A DNA stretch of 64,000 bases from Pseudonocardia sp. TRM90224 (GCF_021245725.1 NZ_JAJGSX010000011.1:1-64000), one strand, 5' to 3'. Counted from the stretch's first letter, positions 9,155-18,382 are shown. The notes: generated from the letters alone by a model not told the origin. Program-made: numbers and translations.

Positions 9155-10036
9155 GTGACCACTGGCAGCAGCGGCGCTGTGCCGTTCGCCGACCGGCTCG
9201 GCGAGCGGAAGGACCAGCTCTCGCGTTCCGAGCGGCGGGTGGCGGAGTACATCGAGGCGCACGTCGAGAAGGTCATCTTCCTCAGCGCCGTCGAGCTCGC
9301 CGAGCTGACCGACACCAGCGATGCGACGGTGATCCGAACCGCCCGCGCGCTCGGCTACTCCGGGCTGCCCGAGCTCAAGCACGACCTCGGCGCGCATTTG
9401 GTGCTGCAGACCCACCCCGCCCGCCGGCTGGCCACCCGCATCGCGATGCTGCGCACCGACGACTCGCCGGGATCGCTGCAGCGCAGCGTGTACGGCGACG
9501 CCGCCGAGCGGCTCACCGAGGCCGAGCGGATCCTCGACGAGGACGTGTTCGCCGCGGCCGTCGAGCTGCTCGCCGCGGCGCCCGACGTCGTGACGTACGG
9601 GGTCGGGGTCATGCGGGTCGTCGCCGACTACTGCATGATCAGCATGCGCCGGATCGGGCTCCGGGCCCGGCTGGCGGGGCAGATGGGGTTCGGGCTCGCC
9701 GACGAGCTGCTCCTGCTGCGTGAGCACGACGTGGTCGTGCTGTTCGCGCCTGGCCGGATCGTGCGCGACGTCGAGGTGATCGTCGAGCACGCCCGGACCG
9801 TCGGCGCGCACGTCGTGCTGGTGACCGACTCGCTGCGCCAGTTCGACGACCAGGTCGACGTCGTGCTCGTCGCGCAGACCTCCAGCACCGGGCTGACCGG
9901 CGACCCGCTCAATGCGATGGTGATGACCGACGCGCTGGCGCTCGCGCTGGCGCAGCGCGACGAGGGCAAGGCCGCCGCGCACTCGACCGTGCTCACGCGG
10001 CTGCGCAAGCTGCTCGTCGGAAGGAGGGTCAGGTGA
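9155..10036 (+). CDS. MurR/RpiR family transcriptional regulator
   Basis: This 293-residue regulator has an N-terminal helix-turn-helix (residues about 10-80, including LSRSERRVAEYIEAH and ELTDTSDATVIRTARALGYSGLPELK) and a C-terminal SIS sugar-phosphate-isomerase fold (about 125-260). The GTG at 9155 has CGAGGAG 4 nt upstream. A longer in-frame reading exists but overlaps the esterase gene. It is embedded in the operon it most likely controls; the inverted repeat at 1473-1497 is the obvious candidate site. SIS domains usually bind phosphosugars, so the effector may be a sugar derivative. Confidence 0.87.
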   Translation: MTTGSSGAVPFADRLGERKDQLSRSERRVAEYIEAHVEKVIFLSAVELAELTDTSDATVIRTARALGYSGLPELKHDLGAHLVLQTHPARRLATRIAMLRTDDSPGSLQRSVYGDAAERLTEAERILDEDVFAAAVELLAAAPDVVTYGVGVMRVVADYCMISMRRIGLRARLAGQMGFGLADELLLLREHDVVVLFAPGRIVRDVEVIVEHARTVGAHVVLVTDSLRQFDDQVDVVLVAQTSSTGLTGDPLNAMVMTDALALALAQRDEGKAAAHSTVLTRLRKLLVGRRVR

Positions 10037-10689
10037 CGGCCGAGGTGACGACCGTTCCGGGGCGTGCGGAGCTGCTGCGCGACGCCGTGCGCACGGAGGA
10101 GGAGCTGCGCGAGATCATCGCGCCGCCGTCGGAGCTGGTCCGGACCAAGCACACGACGTATCTCACGCCGCTCGCGCAGCGCTACATCACGTTCTCGCCG
10201 TTCTTCTTGATGGCGACCGCCGGCGCCGACGGCACCTGCGACGTCACGCCGCGCGGCGACGCGATCAACACGATCCAGATCGTGGACGAGCGCACGATCG
10301 TCGTGCCCGACCGGCCCGGCAACCGCCGGGTCGACTCGTTCCGCAACATCCTCGCCAACCCCAACATCGGGCTCCTGTTCGTGGTGCCCGGCATCGAGGA
10401 GACGCTGCGCGTCAACGGCCGGGCGACCCTCACCCGCAACGACGCGGTGCTCGACGCGATGGTGATCGAGGACAAGCGGCCGGTGCTGGGCGTCGTCGTG
10501 GAGATCGACGAGGTGTTCATGCACTGCGCCCGCTCCTTCCTGCGGGCGAAGCTCTGGCAGCCGGGGTCGTGGCCGGCCCCGGCCGGCGTCCCGACCCTGC
10601 GCGCGATCATGAGCGAGCAGCGCAACGCGCCTCCACCGCGGCCGGAGGACGACACGCGCAACGAGGACTACCGGACCTGGCTGTACTAG
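10033..10689 (+). CDS. PPOX-type FMN-dependent flavoprotein (MSMEG_1061 type)
   Basis: A 218-residue pyridoxamine-5'-phosphate-oxidase-like split-barrel protein. Recognisable stretches are FFLMATAGADGTCDVTPRGD, the strand DRPGNRRVDSFRNILANPNIGLLFVVPG and MHCARSFLRAKLW, all typical of the FMN- or F420-binding PPOX group. It would reduce or oxidise a small molecule in the cytosol; the substrate is unknown. The GTG overlaps the regulator stop codon, making it the last gene of the ABC operon. Transcription probably ends at the family I hairpin 17 nt downstream. Confidence 0.8.
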   Translation: MTAEVTTVPGRAELLRDAVRTEEELREIIAPPSELVRTKHTTYLTPLAQRYITFSPFFLMATAGADGTCDVTPRGDAINTIQIVDERTIVVPDRPGNRRVDSFRNILANPNIGLLFVVPGIEETLRVNGRATLTRNDAVLDAMVIEDKRPVLGVVVEIDEVFMHCARSFLRAKLWQPGSWPAPAGVPTLRAIMSEQRNAPPPRPEDDTRNEDYRTWLY

Positions 10690-10705
10690 CGCGCCCGGGT
10701 TGACC

Positions 10706-10766
10706 GTCGACAACGACGTTCTGGCTGTTGTGAGCGCTAACAAACAGCCGGAACGTCGTTGTCGAC
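10706..10766. repeat. Family I hairpin repeat, copy A
   Basis: Two 24-nt arms (10706-10729 and 10743-10766) pair with a single mismatch around a 13-nt loop. The outer arm begins GTCGACAACGACGTT and the inner arm is GGCTGTT. It lies between the convergent PPOX and LysR genes and could act as a two-way terminator. Identical geometry recurs at 41755, 54404 and 62794. Confidence 0.93.
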
Positions 10767-10768
10767 GC

Positions 10769-11641
10769 TTACCCCCGCCGCTCGCTGACCTCGCGGAGGG
10801 CCGCCAGCACCGCGGCGGTGGGTGGTGGGTCCGGTGGCTCGCCGAACGTCGCGGCGAGGACGTGGCGTTCGGCGCCGGGCAGCGGGGTCACCTGGATCCC
10901 GGGATGGTGGTGCGCCGCGAGCGCGAGCTGGGGGAGCAGACCGACGCCGAGGCCGCTGGCGACCAGCGCCTGCTTGGCGGCGATGTCGTCGGTGGTGCAG
11001 ACGATCCGCGGGACGAAGCCGGCTTCGGCACAGAGGTCGACGAGGTTGCCGTGCAGGCGGGTGCAGCCGGCGATCCAGCCCGAGGCGCGGTGCTCGGCCA
11101 GCGTGTCGGGCGCACCCTTCGGCGTGATCAAGCAGGTGGTGTCGTCCAGCAGCGGGGTCAGCCGGAACCCCTCGTCCGGTGGGGTCCCGGCGTAGCGGAA
11201 GACGATCGCGACGTCGACCTCACCGGTGCGCAGCAGCTCCAGCGCCTCCGGTGGATGGGTCTCGGTGAGGCGCAGCTCCAGGCCGGGGTGGCGCTCGGCG
11301 AGCTGCGTGACGACCGGCGGGATCAGCTCCAGCAGGGCCGACGCGAACCCCGCCACCCGGACGATCCCGGCGCTGAGCCCGACGTGCGCGGCGAGCTCCG
11401 ACTGCGCCGACTCGAGCCGCCCGAGGATCTCCTCCGCCCTGGCCGCGAGCAGCCGCCCGGCCTCGGTCAGCCGGATGCCGCGCCCCACCCGCTGGATGAG
11501 TTGGGCGCCGGTCTCGGCTTCCAGTCGGGCGAGGTGGTGGCTCACCGACGGCTGCGAGTAGTGCATCTGCTGCGCCGCGGCCGTCACCGAGCCCGTCCGC
11601 GCGACCGCCGAGAGCACCCGCAGCCGGTTCACGTCCAACAT
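10769..11641 (-). CDS. LysR family transcriptional regulator
   Basis: This 290-residue regulator has the standard N-terminal winged helix (LRVLSAVARTGSVTAAAQQMHYSQPSVSHHLARLEAETGAQL) and a two-lobed effector-binding domain. It diverges from the cupin gene at 11716, with about 75 bp between them containing overlapping dyads (for example GCATcaaGCATAT and ATAGG...CCTAT). The usual LysR arrangement suggests that it represses itself and activates the cupin gene. The effector is unknown. Confidence 0.9.
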   Translation of the reverse strand: MLDVNRLRVLSAVARTGSVTAAAQQMHYSQPSVSHHLARLEAETGAQLIQRVGRGIRLTEAGRLLAARAEEILGRLESAQSELAAHVGLSAGIVRVAGFASALLELIPPVVTQLAERHPGLELRLTETHPPEALELLRTGEVDVAIVFRYAGTPPDEGFRLTPLLDDTTCLITPKGAPDTLAEHRASGWIAGCTRLHGNLVDLCAEAGFVPRIVCTTDDIAAKQALVASGLGVGLLPQLALAAHHHPGIQVTPLPGAERHVLAATFGEPPDPPPTAAVLAALREVSERRG

Positions 11642-11715
11642 GCATCAAGCATATGGATAGGAGTGGAAGAAATCAGGCATTGGACCTATGGGAAACGGCG
11701 CCGCAGGCTATGTAC

Positions 11716-12246
11716 ATGACTTCGACGACGCTCACCCGCCCCGGTCTCGCCCCGCTCCTCAGCGCCATCGCCGACACCCTGCACGGCGCTGACCGCGAGG
11801 ACGGCGCCGCCACCGCCGCGCTGGTCGCACGCGCGGTGCGGGCCCATCGCCCGACGGCCGCGCTGCTGACCGCACACGAGCGGCGGGGCACCCCCGACAA
11901 GGCGGTCGGGTTCCTGTTGCACGCCGAGCCGTCGTTCTCCGTGCAGGCCGTCGTGTGGCGGCCCGGGCAGGAGTCGTCGATCCACGACCACCGCACGTGG
12001 TGCGTCGTCGGCGTGCTGCAAGGCACGGAGATCGAGACCCGCTACGCCGACCACGGCGACCACGTCACCGTGGTCGGGCAGTGGCGCAACCCGCCCGGCG
12101 AGGCGCACGGGTTCGCCCCGCCCGGCGACATCCACAAGGTCGCCAGCGGCGGCCCGGACACCCTGATCACCCTGCACGTCTACGGCGCAGACCTGAGCGA
12201 CGGCAGCAGCAGCCTGCTCCGCCGCTACGACGTGCCGGTCCGCTGA
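11716..12246 (+). CDS. Cupin, cysteine-dioxygenase-like protein
   Basis: A 176-residue single-domain cupin of the cysteine dioxygenase/predicted metal-dependent superfamily. The metal site is visible as SSIHDHRTWCVVGVLQGTEIE (H-x-H...E), with a later His in PGDIHKV. This would bind a non-haem Fe(II) or other divalent metal and probably add dioxygen to a thiol. ATGs at 11710 and 11716 are both possible; the second was chosen for its typical N-terminus. Its neighbour and probable regulator is the divergent LysR. A thiol dioxygenase role is likely, but the substrate is not certain. Confidence 0.78.
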   Translation: MTSTTLTRPGLAPLLSAIADTLHGADREDGAATAALVARAVRAHRPTAALLTAHERRGTPDKAVGFLLHAEPSFSVQAVVWRPGQESSIHDHRTWCVVGVLQGTEIETRYADHGDHVTVVGQWRNPPGEAHGFAPPGDIHKVASGGPDTLITLHVYGADLSDGSSSLLRRYDVPVR

Positions 12247-12267
12247 CGCTGCCGTTGCCCCTGCCGA

Positions 12268-14502
12268 TCACTCGTCCGGCGTGATCTTGGCTTCCCAGTA
12301 GAGGTCGCCGCTCGCGCCGGGCTGGTTGTAGATCGTGTTCGGTGTGCTCGCGGTGAACGAGACGGACTGCCCCGGCGGCACGTTCAGCGGGAACGTGCCG
12401 GCGGCAACCCCGTTCGCCGTGACGTCGACCCGTCCCGTGCCGGCCAGCTCACCCGAGTTGGAGATCGTGATGACGGCCGTGCAGGTGGGGCTCTGGCAGA
12501 GGGACTCCGGCTTCACGTCGATCGCGAATCGTGCCCGCTCCAGCAGACGCTGGTTGAGGCTCTTCGGTGTCTCGCGGGTGCGCACGTCCGACGCCGCCGA
12601 ACCCACCTCGGCGACCTGCGCGGGCGGGAGCTGGATCACGCGGGTCGGGTCGGTGCCCGGCGGGGGCGGACCGTCCAGCAGGTCGATGCAGAGCAGCTCG
12701 TAGGTCTCGGCGTCGATGATCAGGCGGCGCGTGCCGTCGGTGATGACCAGGCCGCGCCGGCCGTCGATCACCTGCTCGCCGGTCTGCTTCCACTGCGAGC
12801 CGGGTGCCGGTCGCACCTTGATGGTCAGCTGGTCGGGGGTGAGGCGCAGCAGCGGGTCGATGGAGTCGAGCTCGTCGAGCGGATCGGCGACCCACGTGTC
12901 GGCGAGCCGTGCCGACCGCTCGGGGTAGTGGCGATCCCACCACGCCTTGTTGCCCTTGATCAGGACGCCGGTGGCATCGCGCAGCACCTCGGCGCGGGCG
13001 CCCGAGCCGGCGCTGACGGTGCCCTGCGCGCCTTGTGCGGTCACCCGCAGGTCGTAGGTGATCTTCTCGCCGGCTTCGGTGACGGAGCCGCTGAGCGTCG
13101 CACCGTTCCACTTGTCGACCTCGTTGGCCGCGTCGGTGGCGAGGTCGACCGGGCGGCCGACGCTGCTGAGGTAGACGACCAGCACGACAGCCGCCACCAC
13201 CACGAGCAGGCCACCGATCGCGGTGAGCGGCACCCACAGCGGCGTCCGCCGCCGGTTGGGCGGCGGGGGCGGCGGGCGCCACCCGCCTTGCGCGGCGTGC
13301 TGTTGCGGGAACTGCGGCGGGAACATCGCTCCGGGCGCGGTCTGCTGGCCGGGCGGCGGGCCGAACGGCGGTGGCTGCTGCGCCGGGTGGCCGGGCGGGA
13401 CGTACGCCTGCGTGGGATGGTGCGGCAGCACTCCCTGCGCCGGATTGGACTGCGCCGGATTGGGCTGCGCCGGAGGGGGTTGCTGCGCGCTGCGGTGCCA
13501 ATGCGGCACCGGTGCAGCCGGGGTCGCCGGGGACGCTGCGGGCCGGGTCACGACGGTGGCGTCGTGGTCTTTGCTGAGGTTCGTGGCCGGTCTGGAAACG
13601 ACGGTGGCGTCGTCGTCCTTGGCCGGCTTGGTCAAGTTGGTGGCCGGCCTGGCCACGATGGTGGCGCCGTCGTCGTCCGACGCAGTTGGGTTCGTGGCCG
13701 GCCGGGCGACGACGGTGGCGTCGTCGTCGGTGGGCTTGGTGAGGCTCATGGCCGGCCTCGCCACGACGGTCTCGCTGTCGGGTCGGATCGGTTCGGCCGC
13801 CGGGGGAGTCGCGGCCGGCCTGGCGACGACCGTCTCGCTGTCCGGGCGGACCGGCGCCGCCGCGGCCGGGTTCGATGCCGGCCGGGCGATCACGGTCTCG
13901 CTGTCGGGGCGGACCGGCGCCGGAGGGACCGGTGCAGGCTCCGCGGGCTTGGCAGCCGGCCTCGTCACGACGGTCTCACCGGTGTTCGAGTTCGCAGCGG
14001 CCGCGGTCGGTTCGACCGCCGGCCTCGTCTTGGCAGTCGCCGGAGCATCAGTCGCCGGAGCATCAGCGGCAGGAGCATCCAGGCCTGCGTCGACCTTCGA
14101 CTGCGCTGCCGGTGGCCTGGTCAGCGCGGTGGCGGGGGCGTCCTCGGCGTCCGGCTCCGGTGGCGTGGCCGCGGGCCTGGTCTTCGCGGTCGACGGGGCG
14201 TCGCCGGCGTCGGACAAGGGAGCGGTGGCTGCTGCCGGCCTCGTCTTGGCGGTGGCGCCGTGGTGCTCGGCGGGATCGGGCTTCGTGGCGGGCCGCAGGA
14301 TGAGGGTCCCGCTGTATTCCTGCTCACCGGTTTCCGGCTCGTCGGATCCTGCGGCCGTCGCCTCTTCGGGGGCGCTCTCGGCCGGTTTCCGGTTGAGCTT
14401 CATCGTGCCCTCGGGCGGGTCGACCGGGTTGGCGTCGGGGCGGGCGGGCGCGGTGCCGTCGTCGGTCGCCGCGTCGTCTCCGTCCTGCGTCGGGTCCTGC
14501 AT
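12268..14502 (-). CDS. Repeat-rich single-pass membrane protein of unknown function
   Basis: I do not recognise a named family. The 744 residues divide into three parts. Residues about 35-330 form a low-complexity, Ala/Pro/Thr-rich region containing about 15 copies of a short TxxxRPA element (TKTRPA, ETVVARPA, DDATVVARPA). A proline/glutamine-rich linker follows (about 330-415). One transmembrane segment begins with LWVPLTAIGGLLVVVAAVVL (about 420-445), and an extracellular domain of about 300 residues follows. The topology suggests a cytoplasmic tail and an exported C-terminus; the last 120 residues read like a beta-sandwich (PGQSVSFTAS). The ATG has GGAAGGA 8 nt upstream. The Thr-rich repeats could be phosphorylation targets, which is speculative. 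Confidence 0.8.
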   Translation of the reverse strand: MQDPTQDGDDAATDDGTAPARPDANPVDPPEGTMKLNRKPAESAPEEATAAGSDEPETGEQEYSGTLILRPATKPDPAEHHGATAKTRPAAATAPLSDAGDAPSTAKTRPAATPPEPDAEDAPATALTRPPAAQSKVDAGLDAPAADAPATDAPATAKTRPAVEPTAAAANSNTGETVVTRPAAKPAEPAPVPPAPVRPDSETVIARPASNPAAAAPVRPDSETVVARPAATPPAAEPIRPDSETVVARPAMSLTKPTDDDATVVARPATNPTASDDDGATIVARPATNLTKPAKDDDATVVSRPATNLSKDHDATVVTRPAASPATPAAPVPHWHRSAQQPPPAQPNPAQSNPAQGVLPHHPTQAYVPPGHPAQQPPPFGPPPGQQTAPGAMFPPQFPQQHAAQGGWRPPPPPPNRRRTPLWVPLTAIGGLLVVVAAVVLVVYLSSVGRPVDLATDAANEVDKWNGATLSGSVTEAGEKITYDLRVTAQGAQGTVSAGSGARAEVLRDATGVLIKGNKAWWDRHYPERSARLADTWVADPLDELDSIDPLLRLTPDQLTIKVRPAPGSQWKQTGEQVIDGRRGLVITDGTRRLIIDAETYELLCIDLLDGPPPPGTDPTRVIQLPPAQVAEVGSAASDVRTRETPKSLNQRLLERARFAIDVKPESLCQSPTCTAVITISNSGELAGTGRVDVTANGVAAGTFPLNVPPGQSVSFTASTPNTIYNQPGASGDLYWEAKITPDE

Positions 14503-14638
14503 GGGTCGATCCTTCCGTGCGGCCGTTCGGCCTGCGCAACTGACTCCCGGAGCGACCGAACGATGGACGGTGAGGTTGGGGCGTCACCGCATTCTGTGAC
14601 CCAGATCACTGAACTCTCCGGTCGGGACGACGTGACGC

Positions 14639-14685
14639 TTGACACTGCTAACGGAACGCCCCTAGCGTCAAGTAATCGATTTCTC
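14639..14685 (+). promoter_or_regulatory. Promoter and LacI-type operator of the sugar ABC operon
   Basis: The -35 TTGACA (14639-14644) and -10 TAGCGT (14663-14668) are 18 nt apart. The element AGTAATCGATTTCTC (14671-14685) lies at the expected transcription start. Its core AATCGATT is a palindrome with a central CG, as in LacI-family operators. The same 15 bp occur in reverse at 21140-21154, directly before the LacI gene. Confidence 0.8.
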
Positions 14686-14713
14686 AGATGTTCCGGCACC
14701 GGCGAGGGACGGC

Positions 14714-16300
14714 ATGGACGACGGTGGCGGGCTGCTCGTCGAGATGCTCGGCATCGGCAAGGCCTACGGGGGTGTGCAGGCCTGCTCGGACGTGACGTTC
14801 ACCGTCCGCGCGGGTGAGGTGCACGCTTTGCTCGGCGAGAACGGCGCCGGCAAGTCGACGCTCATGCGCATCCTCTCCGGCGACGTCGCGGCCGACACCG
14901 GCACGGTCTCGCTCGACGGCCGGCCGGTGCGGTTCAGCTCACCGGTCGACGCGCAGCGGGCCGGGATCGCGATGATCCACCAGGAGCTCGATCTCGTCCC
15001 CGGCCTCTCGGTCGCCGACAACATCTTCCTCGGCCGCGAGCCCCGCACCCGGCTCGGCACCGTCGACCGCCGCCGCGCCCACCGCGAGACCCGCGAGCTG
15101 CTGCGGCGCACCGGCATCGCGCTCGACCCGCGCCGTCCGGTCGGCGAGCTGCGCACGGGGGAGCAGCAGCTCGTCGTCATCGCCAAGGCGCTCTCGCTCG
15201 AGGCTCGCGTCCTGATCATGGACGAGCCGACCTCGGCGCTCTCGCCGGTCGAGGTCGAGCAGATGTTCACCGTGATCGCGGAGCTGCGCCGGGCCGGCAC
15301 CGGGATCGTCTACATCTCCCACCGCATGGAGGAGATCGGGCGCATCGCCGACCGCGCGACCGTCCTGCGCAACGGTGCCGTGGTCGCCGAGTTCGACCCG
15401 CGCGCCATGACCGCGGCGCAGGCGGCGGAGGCGATGGTCGGGCGATCGGTGCAGACGCTCTTCCGCAACCGCTCGGCCGAGGCCGGCGACGAGGTGTTGC
15501 GGGTCGTCGATCTGGCGGTGCGTCGCGCGCGGCCCGGCCGGCGCGAACCGGACGGCGTGTCGCTCACGGTCCGGCGGGGCGAGGTCGTCGGGCTGGGCGG
15601 GCTGCTCGGCTCGGGACGCACGGAGCTGCTCGAGACGCTGTTCGGCGCCGGATCGCGCCAGTGGCGCGGCGAGATCCTCCTCGACGGGCAGCGCGTGCGG
15701 CCACGCAGCCCGCGCCAGGCGCTGCGGTTGGGGATGGCGTTCGTCCCCGAGGACCGCCGTGTCGCCGGGCTCGCCGTCGACCACTCGGTGCACGCCAACG
15801 CGGTGCTGTCGATCGTCGAGCGGCTGGCGTTGCTCGGGGTGGTCCGCCGCTCCCGCGAGACGGGGGCCGTCCGCCGGATCGTGCGCGAGCTGGCGATCAA
15901 GCTGGGGTCGATCCGCGACCTCGTCGGCACCCTGTCCGGGGGCAACCAGCAGAAGGTGGTGTTCGGCAGGGCACTGCTCTCCGAGCCGCGGCTGCTGCTG
16001 CTCGACGAGCCGACGCGCGGCGTCGACATCGGGGCGAAGAGCGAGATCTACCAGCTGCTCGGGAAAGCCGCGGCCGAAGGCATCGGCGTGCTGCTGGCCT
16101 CGTCGGAGCTGGCGGAGCTCGTCGGAGTCTGCGACCGCGTGGTGGTGCTGCGCGCGGGACGGGTGGTGCGCGAGCTCGACACGCACGCCGTGAGCGAGGC
16201 CGACCTGCTCGCGGCGTCGATGGGGGCAGGCATCGCGGCGCAGGCCGTCGAGGCGGAGAACGGTGAGCTCGTGGACGTTGCAGTGCGGGGGGACAAGTGA
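14714..16300 (+). CDS. Sugar ABC transporter ATP-binding protein (RbsA-like)
   Basis: A 528-residue ATPase with two tandem nucleotide-binding domains. The first has an intact Walker A (GENGAGKST, about residue 42). The second has the degenerate GSGRTE typical of RbsA/MglA/XylG proteins, then a signature SGGNQQKVVFGRAL and Walker B LLLLDEPTRGVD. It energises import of a monosaccharide through the permease at 16297. The ATG has GCGAGGGA upstream. It is first in a three-gene operon that starts at the promoter at 14639. The sugar cannot be identified by sequence alone. Confidence 0.92.
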   Translation: MDDGGGLLVEMLGIGKAYGGVQACSDVTFTVRAGEVHALLGENGAGKSTLMRILSGDVAADTGTVSLDGRPVRFSSPVDAQRAGIAMIHQELDLVPGLSVADNIFLGREPRTRLGTVDRRRAHRETRELLRRTGIALDPRRPVGELRTGEQQLVVIAKALSLEARVLIMDEPTSALSPVEVEQMFTVIAELRRAGTGIVYISHRMEEIGRIADRATVLRNGAVVAEFDPRAMTAAQAAEAMVGRSVQTLFRNRSAEAGDEVLRVVDLAVRRARPGRREPDGVSLTVRRGEVVGLGGLLGSGRTELLETLFGAGSRQWRGEILLDGQRVRPRSPRQALRLGMAFVPEDRRVAGLAVDHSVHANAVLSIVERLALLGVVRRSRETGAVRRIVRELAIKLGSIRDLVGTLSGGNQQKVVFGRALLSEPRLLLLDEPTRGVDIGAKSEIYQLLGKAAAEGIGVLLASSELAELVGVCDRVVVLRAGRVVRELDTHAVSEADLLAASMGAGIAAQAVEAENGELVDVAVRGDK

Positions 16301-17316
16301 CCGACCAGCTCACGCCGGAGGCGGCCGCGCCGGCCCGCTCGGCCGGTGTCGCGGAGACGCTCTTCCGGTTCCAGAGCCTGTTCGGGCTGGTCGCGGTGTT
16401 CATCGCGGCGATCGTGTTCTCGCCCTCGCGCGGCGGGGAGCTGCTGTTCCTCTCCAGCGAGAACCTGTTCAACGTCGTCCGTGCGGTGTCCGAGATCGGG
16501 ATCATCGCCGTCGGGATGACGTTCGTGATCCTCATCGGCGGCATCGACCTCTCCGTCGGCGCGGTGCTCGGGCTCGCCGCGGTCGGCTCGGCCGTGCTGC
16601 TGGTGGAGAACGACTACGGCGTGCTGCCCGCCGTGCTGCTCGTCCTGCTGGCCGGGCTGGTGTTCGGCCTGCTGCAAGGGATCGCGTCGGCGCTGCTGGG
16701 CATCCAGGCGTTCATCGTGACGCTCGCCGGGCTGCAGATCGCCCGTGGGCTCGCGCGGATCGTCTCCGGCGGGCAGGGTGTGGCGATCGCCTACGGCGAA
16801 GGGCCCGGCGAGGCCCCGGTGACGTTCTCGCTGCTCGGCGAGCGGACGTTCAACGGGCTCGTCCCGATCCCCGCGGTGATCTTCATCGTGGTCGCGGTGC
16901 TGGCCATCGTGTTCCTGCGGGTGAGCGCGTTCGCCCGGCACGTCTATGCGATCGGCGGCAACGAGAAGGCCGCGCGGCTGTCCGGGGTGCCGGTGGTGCG
17001 GGTCAAGGTGATCGTCTTCGGCATCTGCGGCCTGCTCGCGGCGCTCGCCGGGATCATCCACGCCGGCCAGCTCAACCAGGGCAGCCCGAACGACGGCAGC
17101 GGCTACGAGCTCGATGCGATCGCCGCCGTCGTGGTGGGCGGCACCGCGCTGTCGGGCGGGCGCGGATCCGTCGTCGGGACGGTCGCCGGCGCGCTGCTGC
17201 TCGGCGTGCTCAACAACATCCTCGCGCTCAACAACGTCGACCCGAACGTGCAGCTGCTGATCAAGGGTCTGGTGATCGTCGCCGCCGCCGGTCTCCAGCG
17301 GCTGCGCCCGAGCTGA
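16297..17316 (+). CDS. Sugar ABC transporter permease (RbsC-like)
   Basis: A 339-residue permease with about nine or ten hydrophobic segments and the RbsC-family signature GIIAVGMTFVILIGGIDLSVG. Further conserved stretches are YAIGGNEKAARLSG and AIAAVVVGGTALSGGRGS. It begins 4 nt before the ATPase stop (GTGA overlap). It forms the membrane channel of the sugar importer. Confidence 0.92.
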   Translation: MTDQLTPEAAAPARSAGVAETLFRFQSLFGLVAVFIAAIVFSPSRGGELLFLSSENLFNVVRAVSEIGIIAVGMTFVILIGGIDLSVGAVLGLAAVGSAVLLVENDYGVLPAVLLVLLAGLVFGLLQGIASALLGIQAFIVTLAGLQIARGLARIVSGGQGVAIAYGEGPGEAPVTFSLLGERTFNGLVPIPAVIFIVVAVLAIVFLRVSAFARHVYAIGGNEKAARLSGVPVVRVKVIVFGICGLLAALAGIIHAGQLNQGSPNDGSGYELDAIAAVVVGGTALSGGRGSVVGTVAGALLLGVLNNILALNNVDPNVQLLIKGLVIVAAAGLQRLRPS

Positions 17317-17364
17317 CCGGATCCACCGGCGAACTGAAGTGCAGGCGAAACTGACGAAGGAGTC

Positions 17365-18378
17365 ATGTCGATGCGCAAGGTGTCGAGGTTCAGGGCCGGA
17401 CTGGCCGTCGCAGCATGCGCGGTGTTCGCCGTCGCGTGCGGCACCACCAGCGAGAACTCGGGACAGGCTCCGCCGACGCCGAGCGGCTCGGCGTGCGAGG
17501 GCGCCGGTGGCTCGTACGTGATCGGGATGAGCCAGGCCAACGTCGCCGAGCCGTACCGCCAGCGCATGGACGACGACATCCGGGCCGCTGCGAAGGCCGT
17601 CCCGCAGTTCCAGGTGCAGTTCGCCGACGCGCAGCAGGACAACGCCAAGCAGGTCGCCGACGTCGAGAACTTCCTGACCCAGCAGATCGACCTGCTGATC
17701 ATCAGCCCGAACGAGGCCACGCCGCTCACCGCCGTGGTGAAGAAGGCGTTCGACCGCGGCATCCCCGTCGTCGTGCTCGACCGGAAGGTCGACGGCGACT
17801 CGTACACGACCTTCATCGGCGCCGACAACACCGAGATCGGGCGGCAGGCCGGCAAGTTCATGGTGGAGAAGGTGCTGCCGGGCGGAGGCAAGATCGCCGA
17901 GATCCGCGGGCTCGCCGGCTCCACGCCCGCGCAGGAGCGCGCGGCCGGGTTCGCCGAGGCCATCAAGGGCAAGAACATCGAGGTCGTGGCCCAGGCCGAC
18001 GGCGACTGGCTGCGGGAGAAGGGCCAGCAGCAGGCCGACGCCCTGCTCAAGGCGCACCCCGACATCCAGGCGATCTACGCGCACAACGACCCGATGGCCG
18101 AAGGTGCCTACCTCGCCGCGAAGGCGGCGGGCCTCGACCAGAAGCTCAAGTTCATCGGCATCGACGGCCTGCCCATCCCGTCCGGTGGCATGAAGGCCGT
18201 CGAGGCGGGCCGGCTCTCCGCCACCTTCGTCTACCCGACGGGCGGCAAGGAGGCCGTCGACGCCGCGAAGGCGCTGCTCGTCGACTGCGGGCAGGTGCAG
18301 AAGACCCAGACCCTGCAGACGAAGCTGATCACGCCCGAGAACGCGACGGCCGAGTACGCCAAGGCCAACCCGAGCTGA
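17365..18378 (+). CDS. Sugar ABC transporter substrate-binding lipoprotein (RbsB-like)
   Basis: A 337-residue periplasmic-binding-protein type 1 receptor. A lipoprotein signal peptide ends in the lipobox AVACG (Cys about residue 28). The mature part opens with a Ser/Pro-rich linker and then YVIGMSQANVAEPYRQRMDDD, the typical start of RbsB-like proteins. ISPNEATPLTAVVKKAFDRG and IYAHNDPMAEGAYLAAK are further family signatures. GAAGGAG precedes the ATG. It captures the sugar outside the cell for the RbsC-like permease. Only 4 nt separate it from the convergent sigma-factor gene. Confidence 0.92.
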   Translation: MSMRKVSRFRAGLAVAACAVFAVACGTTSENSGQAPPTPSGSACEGAGGSYVIGMSQANVAEPYRQRMDDDIRAAAKAVPQFQVQFADAQQDNAKQVADVENFLTQQIDLLIISPNEATPLTAVVKKAFDRGIPVVVLDRKVDGDSYTTFIGADNTEIGRQAGKFMVEKVLPGGGKIAEIRGLAGSTPAQERAAGFAEAIKGKNIEVVAQADGDWLREKGQQQADALLKAHPDIQAIYAHNDPMAEGAYLAAKAAGLDQKLKFIGIDGLPIPSGGMKAVEAGRLSATFVYPTGGKEAVDAAKALLVDCGQVQKTQTLQTKLITPENATAEYAKANPS

Positions 18379-18382
18379 GGAA

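Noticed and set aside
10706..10766. Insertion sequence end or attachment site
   Set aside because: No transposase or integrase gene lies near any of the four copies and no flanking duplication is evident. It is kept as a hairpin repeat of unknown origin.
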